A stretch of 64,000 nt of DNA from SIG589 sp045652465 (GTDB lineage Bacteria > Bacillota > Clostridia > Oscillospirales > Acutalibacteraceae): the NCBI GenBank assembly GCA_045652465.1, contig JAZRUI010000009.1:1-64000 (forward strand), in the 5' to 3' direction. Under the pieces are notes generated by a model. It had not been told where the DNA came from. It saw only the letters and a program-made list of their open reading frames with translations, and made no database searches. The translations under genes were made by a program, and so were the position numbers. The first letter of the stretch is position 1. Every line of letters begins with the position of its first letter. This document shows positions 15,630 through 24,283 of the stretch, one piece after another.

Positions 15630-18600
15630 ATGGATTTTGTTCATCTTCATGTGCATACCGAATATAGCCTGCTGGACGGCGCCTGCCGTATCGGCAAGCT
15701 TCTTGATGCCGCAGTAGAGAAAAATCAATCCGCCCTTGCCATAACCGACCATGGCGTTATGTATGGAGCCATATCCTTTTATAAAGAAGCCAAAAAGCGC
15801 GGTGTTAAGCCGATAATCGGCTGCGAGGTCTATGTTGCCCCGGGCAGCCGTTTCGAGAAAACCAAAATTTATAACGAAAACGCGTATCACCATTTGGTGT
15901 TGCTTTGCAAAAACGAAGAGGGCTATAAAAACCTCATTAAACTCGTGTCCTCGGGCTTTATTGAAGGCTTTTATTCCAAGCCTCGCGTTGATAAGGAGCT
16001 CTTAAAAACCTATAACGAGGGCATTATTGCGCTTTCGGCCTGCCTTGCAGGCGAAATTCCGCGCCTTCTTTCGCGCGGCGATTATGAAAAAGCCAAGCAA
16101 ACCGCCCTTTGGTATGATGAGGTCTTCGGCAGGGGAAACTACTACCTCGAAATGCAGGACCATGGCATCATAGAGCAAAAGCAAATTAACCCTTATATCG
16201 TTAAAATCTCGCAGGAAACGGGCATTCCGCTGGTTGCAACCAACGATGTTCATTATGTTGAGCGCGAGGATGCCAAGATGCAAAAGGTTTTAACCTGCAT
16301 CCAAACAGGCAGCAAAATAAGCGATGAAAATATTTTGGAATTCAAAACCCAAGAATTCTATTTGAAAACAGGGGAGGAAATGGAGGAGCTTTTCTCCTAT
16401 TATCCGAGTGCCCTTGAAAACACTAAAAAAATCGCCGATATGTGTAACCTCGAGTTCGAATTCGGCAAAATCAAGCTTCCCTATTTTGATATAGGCGAGC
16501 GCAACCATTATGACTATTTCCGTGAGCTATGCTATAACGGATTATATAAAAACTATGGAGATAACCCCGATAAAGCGGTTATCGACCGCCTTGAATATGA
16601 GCTGAAAACAATCAACCAAATGGGATATGTTGATTATTATCTCATAGTTCAAGATTTCATAAACTATGCCAAAAGCCGTGGCATTCCCGTAGGCCCCGGT
16701 CGTGGCTCGGGCGCGGGCAGCCTGGCGGCATATTGCGTTGGAATAACGGGCATCGACCCCATAAAATATAACCTTCTTTTTGAGCGCTTTTTGAATCCCG
16801 AGCGCGTTTCAATGCCCGATTTCGATGTCGATTTTTGTTATATTCGCCGCGGCGAAGTTATCGATTATGTAATAAATAAATACGGCAGCGACCATGTTGC
16901 CCAAATAGTAACCTTCGGAACCCTTGCGGCGCGTGCCGCCGTTCGCGATGTCGGAAGAGCGATGGATATGCCGTATGCCCTTTGCGACAAAATCTCCAAG
17001 CTTATTCCGACTGCCTTTGATATGACTATCGAAAAGGCGGTTTCGGTCGTTCCCGAACTTCGTTTGCTGATGGAAACCGATTTGCAGGTTGCCGAGCTCA
17101 TCTCCATCGCCAAAAGCGTTGAGGGAATGCCGCGCCACGCTTCGACCCATGCGGCAGGTGTTGTAATATCCGACCTTCCCGTGTCCGATTATGTTCCGCT
17201 TGCGCTTAATGATGATATGGTCGTAACGCAATACACAATGACCGCCCTTGAGGAATTAGGCCTTCTTAAGATGGACTTTTTGGGACTTCGAAATCTAACG
17301 GTTATCAGCGATTCCGAGCGCGAGATTCGAAAAACCGAGCCCGATTTTGATATCGAGAAAATCCCGATGAATGATAAAAAGACCATGGAGATGCTCTCCG
17401 CGGGTCTAACCGAGGGCGTTTTCCAGTATGAATCAACCGGCGTTAAAAATGTTTTGCGCCAGCTTCGCCCCGAAAAAATCGAGGACCTTATTGCCGTTGT
17501 TTCGCTTTATCGTCCCGGTCCTATGGATTCAATACCTAAATATGTTAAAAACCGCCATAACCCCGATGCAGTAACCTATGCAACGCCCCTTTTAAAGGAT
17601 ATCCTCGATGTAACCTATGGCTGCATAGTTTATCAAGAGCAGGTTATGCAGGTTTTCCGCAACCTTGCGGGATATTCGCTCGGCAGGGCGGATATCGTTC
17701 GCCGCGCCATGTCCAAGAAGAAGCATGATGTTATGCTTCGCGAACGCGATGCCTTTATAAACGGCGAAGTCGCGCCCGACGGAACCATTGTTTGCGAAGG
17801 TGCGGTAAGAAGGGGAGTTGATAGCGCTGTCGCCGAAAAAATATTCGACGATATGATAGCATTCAGCTCATATGCATTCAATAAATCCCATGCCGCGGCT
17901 TATGCGGTTGTGGCATATAGAACGGCATATCTAAAATGCCATTATCCCGCAATTTATATGGCGGCGCTTATGACCAGCGTGCTGGATTCGCCCGCAAAAA
18001 TATATGAATACACCTGCGAATGTCAGCGCATTGGCCTGCGAATTTTGCCGCCCAATGTTAACATCAGTCAAAACGATTTCAGCGTTTGCGATGGCGAGAT
18101 AAGATTCGGCCTCTTGGCGATTAAAAACCTCGGCCGCGGAATGATAGATCGTTTGATAGCCGAGCGCGAGCAAAACGGCGCATTTAAATCGATGTATGAT
18201 TTTTGCCTGCGCGCCGATGGCAGGGATATGAATCGCCGCGCGCTTGAAGGACTGATTAAGAGCGGCGCGCTCGATGGTCTCGAACAAAATCGTCGCCAAA
18301 TGCTGCAAAATATAGATGCCGTTTTAGCAGCCGTTTCGGATAAAAAACGCTATACAAGCGGCGGTCAGTTAGACCTTTTCGGCGATGGACAAGCCTCATC
18401 CGATGAATTCATTTTGAGCCCCTGCGAGGAACTTCCAACCGATGAATTGCTTAAAATGGAAAAGGAGGTAACGGGGCTTTATCTTTCGGGTCATCCAATG
18501 AAGGCCTATGAGGGATATGTTTCGATGGTGGCAGGCGTTAAGTGTAATGAACTTGCCGAAAATGTTCATAACGATGGCGCTCGCATAACCATTGTTGCTC

Positions 18601-19094
18601 TTATTTCTTCCAAAAAAGAGAAAACAACCAAGTCCAACAGTCAGCTTTGCAATCTTGTGCTTGAGGATATGACTGGAACGGTAAATGCCGTTGCCTTCGG
18701 CAAGGTCTATGCCGCATATAAGCCGATCATTTCCGAGGACAAGGTTTATAAATTTTTTGCAACGGTTTCCGAACGCGAAGACCGCCCAACCGAGCTTGTG
18801 ATTGAGCGAATGGAGGAGGTATCTCTAAAGGATGCCGAGGCGGTTTCGTTTAAGGCGGAACGGAAGATTTATATCAGGGTTAACGATATAAACGATTCGG
18901 CTGTTGCGGAGGTTAAACAGGTTCTTGCCTCGCAAAGAAAGCAGGGAAGACAGTATGAAACCTATATCTTCACTCAAAACGATAAAAAGACCCTAAAGGC
19001 TCCGCCTGCGCTTTGGGTTTATGAGGGAGAACTCTCCCGCATTCGTGAGGAGTTAAGCTCGATTATAGGCGAGGAAAATGTCCGCGTTGTTTAA
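15630..19094 (+). CDS. dnaE: DNA polymerase III alpha subunit (DnaE)
   Basis: A replicative polymerase of 1154 residues. It starts with the PHP domain (VHLHVHTEYSLLDG, residues 4-17). The palm follows, with the nucleotide-binding block PGRGSGAGSLAAYC and the catalytic aspartates D397 and D399 in MPDFDVDF; a helix-hairpin-helix and an OB fold lie near the C-terminus (about 985-1060). There is no exonuclease insertion, so it is DnaE rather than PolC. In Firmicutes DnaE extends primers, mainly on the lagging strand, while PolC does the bulk of synthesis. AAAGGAGG precedes the ATG. pfkA follows, an order seen in many Clostridia. Confidence 0.95.
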   Translation: MDFVHLHVHTEYSLLDGACRIGKLLDAAVEKNQSALAITDHGVMYGAISFYKEAKKRGVKPIIGCEVYVAPGSRFEKTKIYNENAYHHLVLLCKNEEGYKNLIKLVSSGFIEGFYSKPRVDKELLKTYNEGIIALSACLAGEIPRLLSRGDYEKAKQTALWYDEVFGRGNYYLEMQDHGIIEQKQINPYIVKISQETGIPLVATNDVHYVEREDAKMQKVLTCIQTGSKISDENILEFKTQEFYLKTGEEMEELFSYYPSALENTKKIADMCNLEFEFGKIKLPYFDIGERNHYDYFRELCYNGLYKNYGDNPDKAVIDRLEYELKTINQMGYVDYYLIVQDFINYAKSRGIPVGPGRGSGAGSLAAYCVGITGIDPIKYNLLFERFLNPERVSMPDFDVDFCYIRRGEVIDYVINKYGSDHVAQIVTFGTLAARAAVRDVGRAMDMPYALCDKISKLIPTAFDMTIEKAVSVVPELRLLMETDLQVAELISIAKSVEGMPRHASTHAAGVVISDLPVSDYVPLALNDDMVVTQYTMTALEELGLLKMDFLGLRNLTVISDSEREIRKTEPDFDIEKIPMNDKKTMEMLSAGLTEGVFQYESTGVKNVLRQLRPEKIEDLIAVVSLYRPGPMDSIPKYVKNRHNPDAVTYATPLLKDILDVTYGCIVYQEQVMQVFRNLAGYSLGRADIVRRAMSKKKHDVMLRERDAFINGEVAPDGTIVCEGAVRRGVDSAVAEKIFDDMIAFSSYAFNKSHAAAYAVVAYRTAYLKCHYPAIYMAALMTSVLDSPAKIYEYTCECQRIGLRILPPNVNISQNDFSVCDGEIRFGLLAIKNLGRGMIDRLIAEREQNGAFKSMYDFCLRADGRDMNRRALEGLIKSGALDGLEQNRRQMLQNIDAVLAAVSDKKRYTSGGQLDLFGDGQASSDEFILSPCEELPTDELLKMEKEVTGLYLSGHPMKAYEGYVSMVAGVKCNELAENVHNDGARITIVALISSKKEKTTKSNSQLCNLVLEDMTGTVNAVAFGKVYAAYKPIISEDKVYKFFATVSEREDRPTELVIERMEEVSLKDAEAVSFKAERKIYIRVNDINDSAVAEVKQVLASQRKQGRQYETYIFTQNDKKTLKAPPALWVYEGELSRIREELSSIIGEENVRVV

Positions 19095-19123
19095 ATCTTT
19101 TCGCATAAAACTGTAATGAGCGT

Positions 19124-19151
19124 TTGAAACTTTTAAAAAATACAGTATAAT
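19124..19151 (+). promoter_or_regulatory. pfkA promoter P1
   Basis: TTGAAA (19124-19129), 16 bp, TATAAT (19146-19151). Confidence 0.6.
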
Positions 19152-19165
19152 ATTGCGAAAAAATG

Positions 19166-19194
19166 TTGAAAATTTATGGAAAAGGATATATAAT
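19166..19194 (+). promoter_or_regulatory. pfkA promoter P2
   Basis: TTGAAA (19166-19171), 17 bp, TATAAT (19189-19194). A TTGGAGTT ribosome site follows before the ATG at 19228. The two boxes repeat with a period of 42-43 bases. Confidence 0.68.
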
Positions 19195-19227
19195 ACCGTT
19201 TGATATTGTTTTGGAGTTGAACTAATT

Positions 19228-20196
19228 ATGAAATTAAACACTATTGGCGTTTTAACCAGCGGCGGCGATGCTCCCGGAATGAACGCGGCTGTTCGTTCGG
19301 TTGTAAGAACCGCTCTTTATAGAGGAATGAAGGTAAAAGGCATTCTTGATGGATATGAAGGCCTTTTCAATAGAAATGTAATTGATATGGGGGACCGTTC
19401 GGTTTCCGATATCATTCAGCGCGGCGGAACAATTCTCGGAACTGCCCGCAGCGAAAAGTTTAAAACACAAGAAGGCGTTATGGACGCTGCAGCCGCTTGT
19501 CGCGAACTCGGCATCGAGGGTATAGTTGTTATCGGCGGCGATGGTTCTTTCCGCGGCGCTCGCGACCTTTCGCTTCAGGGAATTCCCTGCATCGGCATCC
19601 CCGCAACCATCGATAACGATATTTCTTCAACCGAATATACAATCGGCTTCGACACCGCTATGAACACCGCTTGCGAAATGACCGATAAGCTTCGTGATAC
19701 CGTTCAGTCGCATTGCCGTTGTTCCATAGTTGAGGTTATGGGTCGCCACGCTGGCTACCTCGCTTATGAGGTTGGAACTGCAGTTGGCGCAACCGCAATC
19801 CTCGTTCCCGAAATGCCTTATGACCTTAAGAATGATGTTATCGACCGCATCTTGGCAGCAAAAGCCGCAGGCAAGAAGCACTTTATAATTGTTGTTGCCG
19901 AGAACCTTTGCGATGTTGATAAGATGGCTGAGGAAATCGAAAAGGCAACCGGCGTTGGCACCCGCCCGACCGTTCTCGGCCATGTTCAGCGCGGCGGCAA
20001 CCCGACCGTTCGTGACCGCGTAATGGCAACCAAGATGGGCTTCTATGCAGTTGAGCTTCTCAAAGAGGGAATCGGCAACCGCGTTATTGCCTATCAGCAG
20101 GGCGAGATTGTTAACTATGATATCTATGAGGCTCTCAACATGAAGAAGAACCTCAATGCTGACGATCTTCACATCGCTCATAGAGTTTCCCGCTAA
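19228..20196 (+). CDS. pfkA: ATP-dependent 6-phosphofructokinase
   Basis: Phosphorylates fructose-6-phosphate to fructose-1,6-bisphosphate in glycolysis. The 322-residue length matches the bacterial ATP type. SGGDAPGMNAAVR (11-23) binds nucleotide, GGDGS (103-107) is the ATP-type signature (G rather than D at position 104, as in ATP-dependent enzymes), and TIDND (127-131) holds the catalytic D129. It has two tandem promoters and a strong terminator, so it can be transcribed alone. Confidence 0.95.
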   Translation: MKLNTIGVLTSGGDAPGMNAAVRSVVRTALYRGMKVKGILDGYEGLFNRNVIDMGDRSVSDIIQRGGTILGTARSEKFKTQEGVMDAAAACRELGIEGIVVIGGDGSFRGARDLSLQGIPCIGIPATIDNDISSTEYTIGFDTAMNTACEMTDKLRDTVQSHCRCSIVEVMGRHAGYLAYEVGTAVGATAILVPEMPYDLKNDVIDRILAAKAAGKKHFIIVVAENLCDVDKMAEEIEKATGVGTRPTVLGHVQRGGNPTVRDRVMATKMGFYAVELLKEGIGNRVIAYQQGEIVNYDIYEALNMKKNLNADDLHIAHRVSR

Positions 20197-20211
20197 TTAA
20201 AACATAAAATT

Positions 20212-20245
20212 AAAAGCAGCAGTCGTTTGACTGCTGCTTTTTTCT
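20212..20245. terminator. Intrinsic terminator after pfkA
   Basis: AAAAGCAGCAGTC - GTTT - GACTGCTGCTTTTTT, a perfect stem between pfkA and the convergent 107-residue gene; it can work in both directions. Confidence 0.88.
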
Positions 20246-20256
20246 TTTAAAAGAAA

Positions 20257-20580
20257 TTAGATTGCATCCCTGATTTTATCGAGAACCTTCTTAACTGCCT
20301 TCTTGGGAATCGAACCTGCAACGCCCTCAAGCGAAATCTCCTTGAGTTCAAGGATTCCGCTGGCGCCGGGGCGAATCCAACCCGAAGCAATAACGGTGTT
20401 ATCGCCGTATTCAATCTTTATGTACTGAATAGCGGTTAAAAATCCTGTGCCCTTTTTCCAAACAACTTCATCGTTTTGCTCGATCTTCTTGTATCCCGAA
20501 AGAACAAGAATGTTTGCAATGGTATTATCAACCTGGTCAAAGGGTTTGGTGCAATTAAAAGTTAGAGTAGTTCTTGCCAT
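20257..20580 (-). CDS. Conserved-looking small protein of unknown function
   Basis: A 107-residue soluble protein without signal peptide or membrane segment. It starts MARTTLTFNCTKPF and alternates predicted strands (FLTAIQYIKIEYG, TVIASGWIRP) with a C-terminal helix rich in lysine (PKKAVKKVLDKIRDAI). The pattern suggests a small alpha/beta or PH-like fold, but I do not recognise the family. It has its own promoter (TTGTTT-17-TATAAT) and an AAGGGGA ribosome site, and ends at the shared terminator. It is real by codon pattern and signals; its role is unknown. Confidence 0.6.
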   Translation of the reverse strand: MARTTLTFNCTKPFDQVDNTIANILVLSGYKKIEQNDEVVWKKGTGFLTAIQYIKIEYGDNTVIASGWIRPGASGILELKEISLEGVAGSIPKKAVKKVLDKIRDAI

Positions 20581-20612
20581 AATAAATCCCCTTATAGTTA
20601 GTTTATATTTTG

Positions 20613-20641
20613 ATTATATCAGCAAACGCCTGTAAAAACAA
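20613..20641 (-). promoter_or_regulatory. Promoter of the 107-residue gene
   Basis: On the minus strand TTGTTT (20636-20641), 17 bp, TATAAT (20613-20618). Confidence 0.55.
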
Positions 20642-20649
20642 CCGAAAAT

Positions 20650-23088
20650 CTATATTTTTTCGGAAATGAGCAGGTGTCCGGTTATGCCGGTAAGCTTATA
20701 AACCTTGCCATAGGGCGAATCAACAAGCTCATAGCTGAAGGGTGTTTGCGAAACAAAATGCGGGAAATCGGAATTAAGCAAGAAGAAGGTTTTTTCGGGG
20801 TCGGAATAGGGGATAACATAAACGGTTGCATTATCCAATCCGTCAACCATAATGCGGCGGCGAATGCCGTATGCCGTTGCGATTCTCTCCCTTGCGTGAA
20901 CAACGCCCTTTGAGCCGTTATTTATAAATACGCGGCATTCATGGCGCCAAGCTCTCGGCATATGATAGGTTGCACTGTCATTTTCAACGGTGCATTCGTT
21001 TGCAAGCATCAGGGGAGCACCAAGCGGGGTGGAAAGCTTTATGCCAACCGTTGTATCGGGGCAGTAGCCGTTGAACCAAATTGCGCCATTCGAGCGATGC
21101 ATAAGAATAACAGGCTCGGGAGAGTAGCGGTTGAGCTTTTCGAATGTGAAATCATAGCCAACATATTTTGCTGCCTTGCGCATCAAAATCTCGGCAGGGA
21201 ACGAATCATAATGAACGGTGTCATCATTCTTGGCGGCATCGTTATCATCAACCGGCTTTCTTGAGCAGTCGCATCCGCGGCACCAAACCGCAACTCCGTT
21301 TTCAACATTTCTAACCGTTGCAATAACGCGCGAATTTTCGCCCTGTACGGCGCTTGCGAGAACGGTGGTGAATTCATCCGCAGCAACGGCGCAAAGTCCG
21401 CCATCGGTGAATATTCCGCCGAATTCAATATTTGTGCAAACCTCGTCGTCGGTCAGTTCATCCGAAATGCCTGTTTTGTCGATAACCTCGAAGGTTCCGC
21501 TGATTTCCATGTCCTTCTTAAGACCGAGCAAATCGATAATTTCGCTGTCGGCGCCTTTGAGAGAACCATAGAACATAACCTTGCCGCCGTTTTTGATAAA
21601 GCTTGCAAGCGGCTTGCAAACGGCTGCTCCCTCGCTGGGCATGGGAACAACCAAAACGCGTCCCTCAAAAATATGAGGCTTGCTATCATATAGTTTTGCG
21701 AAATTATTGCTCGAAACAACGCTGTTAACGGGCATACCGTGGTTGAGCGCCGCAACTAAATACCAATCCTCGAAGAAGCATTTCTCAAGGCGACCGCTAT
21801 CGAGGTTGTTATATTCAGCGAAGGGATAAACCCAAACAAAGGGAGCGGCATCATCAGGAGCGTTAACATAAGAGGAAATCATATAGGGAATAATCTCGTT
21901 GGGGCAACGCTCGGGCATATTTCCGTAGCTATCATCGATTGAGAGAAAGTTTATATGGTTTGCAACAACCGTTTCACCCTCGCTATTGATGCGCGAGGTT
22001 GCGGTCGGCAAAAAGATATCGTGGGGCTGACCTTCATAGCGGTCAATCCAGGGGCTGTTGAGCCACCAAATATCGTGAACATAGAAGCGGAAAAGGAAGT
22101 CCTCATCGGGAAGCTCCGCAGCGCGCGACATATAACCTGCAAGCTCAAGACCGAAGTTGCCGTCAAGAGCTGCCCAAGGAGAGTTAGGCGGCGGCAAAAG
22201 CTCGGGGTTGAGTTCATAAATCATTCCGTGGTCAACGCCGTCGGAAGCGAAATCGGCGCCAACCGTGAGATTAGTGCCTCTTGTTTGAACGGGATAGTGG
22301 CATTCCTTATAGAAAAGTTTCCAGAAGTCGGCAATCTTCTCGCGGCAGTCATCAAGCTTGTCGGCATAGAATGCCTTGCCATCAAAGAGTGCGCCCGAAA
22401 CGCCCCAGGTTTCGGTTCCGAAACCAAAGCCGTTTGAGAGCCAAATATAATCAAATCCCATATCGCCGAGGAAGATTTCCGATTGCTTGCCGAGGAATGT
22501 TCCAAAGGGTGTGCCATCGGGGATTCCGTTCGGATATGCGGCATATGTAACATCATCGCCATTCAAAACGCCATAGCAGCAAACCATGCTCTTGGCGCCC
22601 ATGGATGCGCCCTCGCAAATCTCGTTATGGCGGTTATATTTAAAGTCCGAAACCGCAAATTCAGGGCCGGGGTCAAAGGTTGTGCCAACGAAAATCGGCT
22701 TGCCTGTAACCCTTGCGCCAACCTCTTTAACAATAGAAACTATGTTTTTAAGGTCGCGGTAGGTATATTCGGGGGCGTTTTCCATATAAGGATAGTTGCG
22801 GGTGTGAAGACCGATGCCATCGGGGTCATTCTTGCGGTCCCATTCCATCTTAACATTGGCGCCGCCTATAAAGTGTGCCCATTCAAAGGTGTCATCGAGG
22901 TTGCCGCGGTAGTCCAAAAGCTCGCTTCCGTCGGCAGTCCAAAACATAACGCCAACCTCATCGGCTTTATCAAGAAGGTTTTTCCATTGCAAGAAAGCGC
23001 CTTCGCAAACCTTTTTGATAACAGCAGGGTCGGTGCTCTTAAAGGGCTTTAAACTAACCTCGAGGGTAACGCGTTTAATATTTTTCAT
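20650..23088 (-). CDS. Large protein of unrecognised family, possible glycoside-hydrolase-like
   Basis: This 812-residue cytoplasmic protein (no signal peptide) starts MKNIKRVTLEVSLKPFK. The first 440 residues are rich in Trp, Tyr, Asp and Glu and have the rhythm of a TIM barrel of the glycoside hydrolase type (for example GFDYIWLSNGFGFGTETWG at 211-229 and FRFYVHDIWWLNSPW at 333-347). Residues about 475-525 (EGRVLVVPMPSEGAA...FIKNGGKVMFYGSL) resemble the glutamine-amidotransferase-like domain found in GH42-type enzymes, followed by beta-rich sequence. No catalytic acids can be named with confidence. It lies downstream of, but separated by a terminator from, the glycyl-radical operon and probably serves the same carbohydrate pathway. 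Confidence 0.5.
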   Translation of the reverse strand: MKNIKRVTLEVSLKPFKSTDPAVIKKVCEGAFLQWKNLLDKADEVGVMFWTADGSELLDYRGNLDDTFEWAHFIGGANVKMEWDRKNDPDGIGLHTRNYPYMENAPEYTYRDLKNIVSIVKEVGARVTGKPIFVGTTFDPGPEFAVSDFKYNRHNEICEGASMGAKSMVCCYGVLNGDDVTYAAYPNGIPDGTPFGTFLGKQSEIFLGDMGFDYIWLSNGFGFGTETWGVSGALFDGKAFYADKLDDCREKIADFWKLFYKECHYPVQTRGTNLTVGADFASDGVDHGMIYELNPELLPPPNSPWAALDGNFGLELAGYMSRAAELPDEDFLFRFYVHDIWWLNSPWIDRYEGQPHDIFLPTATSRINSEGETVVANHINFLSIDDSYGNMPERCPNEIIPYMISSYVNAPDDAAPFVWVYPFAEYNNLDSGRLEKCFFEDWYLVAALNHGMPVNSVVSSNNFAKLYDSKPHIFEGRVLVVPMPSEGAAVCKPLASFIKNGGKVMFYGSLKGADSEIIDLLGLKKDMEISGTFEVIDKTGISDELTDDEVCTNIEFGGIFTDGGLCAVAADEFTTVLASAVQGENSRVIATVRNVENGVAVWCRGCDCSRKPVDDNDAAKNDDTVHYDSFPAEILMRKAAKYVGYDFTFEKLNRYSPEPVILMHRSNGAIWFNGYCPDTTVGIKLSTPLGAPLMLANECTVENDSATYHMPRAWRHECRVFINNGSKGVVHARERIATAYGIRRRIMVDGLDNATVYVIPYSDPEKTFFLLNSDFPHFVSQTPFSYELVDSPYGKVYKLTGITGHLLISEKI

Positions 23089-23185
23089 GGTTTTTCATCA
23101 CTCCAAAACGCAAGTTTATACTATGATTATATATAAATATAAAAATTTATGGGATAGCAAAACACAAACAAAAACTGTTTAAAAT
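23089..23185 (-). promoter_or_regulatory. AT-rich leader of the 812-residue gene
   Basis: Between the operon terminator and the ATG, the minus strand contains TATAAT (complement of about 23124-23129) with no good -35 at 17 bp, and a TTGGAGTGAT ribosome site. A weak or activator-dependent promoter is possible. Confidence 0.35.
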
Positions 23186-23221
23186 AAAGATACGAGCCAC
23201 CTAAAGCGACTCGTATCTTTT
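23186..23221 (-). terminator. Terminator of the glycyl-radical operon
   Basis: AAAGATACGAG (23186-23196) pairs with CTCGTATCTTT (23210-23220). Read on the minus strand it is followed by a T-rich run. It starts 3 bases after the stop of the manA-like gene. Confidence 0.78.
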
Positions 23222-23223
23222 AA

Positions 23224-24282
23224 TTATAATTTAGCGGGCAAACATTCAACAAGCTCCAAAGAACCTGCGGTTTTAACGGATATTTTGCCCTTAACGCTGT
23301 AAGGAGTGAAGAAATAATCGCCCTTCTTAACAGCAGTTTTGTTTTCGCCGCAAACGATTTCGCCTTCGCCCTCGGTAACAATATAAATTGCGGGAGCGGT
23401 AAGGTCATCGGTTTCAGCGTTTTCGAGGGTGAAACGGTTAACCGCGAAGCAGGGAGTGTCATCATAGGAGATGAGGGTTTCGCGCTTGATGCCGTCCTTC
23501 TCATAAACCGTGATGGGTTCCTTCTTTGCGCGGCGAACAGCTTCTTCGCCGAATATATCAAAATTAAATACATCGAGAGCAATATCGGGCTCCAAACCGA
23601 GATACATTGTGTGCTCGGTGATGCGATTTCCTGCGCACCAAGCCTCGGGCTGAATGGTGAAATCCGAAGGCTCCTGTGTTTCAAGGATAAGGCAGCCTGC
23701 GCCGATAGCGTGAACCATTTTTGCGGGAACTAAATAAACATCGCCCTTCTTAACGGGAACACGGTTGAGAAGCGGCTGCATATAATCGGGCTCATCATAG
23801 CTCTTTGCAACAGCCTCGCGGAATTCATCCTTGGTCATCTTATCCTTAAAGCCAAAGTAAAGGCAGGCATCCTCGCGGGTGTCAACAACAATCCAGGATT
23901 CGGCCTTGCCGTAGCTGGAGTTGAGATATTTTTCGGAATATGCGCGGTCGGGGTGAGCCTGAATGGGGAGGCGGATGGCACTGTCGAGGAGCTTAACAAG
24001 AACGGGGAAGTCCTTGCGCTCGCCGAGCATTTCAGCGCTATATTCCTCTAAAAGGTCGGAGAAGAGGATATTTGTTCCGCGAACGGTGGAGATACCTTCG
24101 TTTTCAATCTCGCTGCCTTCATTGAGGGCCTCAACTGCCGAGCAAACCCATTCTTCGGGAAGAAAACCGTCAATCGGCTCATCGCCAAAGAAACCTGCGA
24201 AAAGCTTACCACCGGTGTAAATTCTACCAACGCGGTTGCGGTTGAAGAAAATCGGATTTTTAACAATTTCGGATTTATTCAT
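23224..24282 (-). CDS. Class I mannose-6-phosphate isomerase-like protein
   Basis: A 352-residue cupin-type zinc isomerase. The metal ligands expected for class I phosphomannose isomerase are present: Q108 and H110 in IQAHPD, E128 in GKAESW and H191 in PAKMVHAIG. The family interconverts mannose-6-phosphate and fructose-6-phosphate. Here it is the last gene of an operon with a sedoheptulokinase-like kinase and a glycyl radical enzyme, so a related aldose/ketose phosphate may be the true substrate. ATG 24282 is chosen because AGGTGAT, overlapping the end of the kinase gene, precedes it; the stop-to-start gap is 1 base. Confidence 0.82.
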   Translation of the reverse strand: MNKSEIVKNPIFFNRNRVGRIYTGGKLFAGFFGDEPIDGFLPEEWVCSAVEALNEGSEIENEGISTVRGTNILFSDLLEEYSAEMLGERKDFPVLVKLLDSAIRLPIQAHPDRAYSEKYLNSSYGKAESWIVVDTREDACLYFGFKDKMTKDEFREAVAKSYDEPDYMQPLLNRVPVKKGDVYLVPAKMVHAIGAGCLILETQEPSDFTIQPEAWCAGNRITEHTMYLGLEPDIALDVFNFDIFGEEAVRRAKKEPITVYEKDGIKRETLISYDDTPCFAVNRFTLENAETDDLTAPAIYIVTEGEGEIVCGENKTAVKKGDYFFTPYSVKGKISVKTAGSLELVECLPAKL

Positions 24283-24283
24283 G

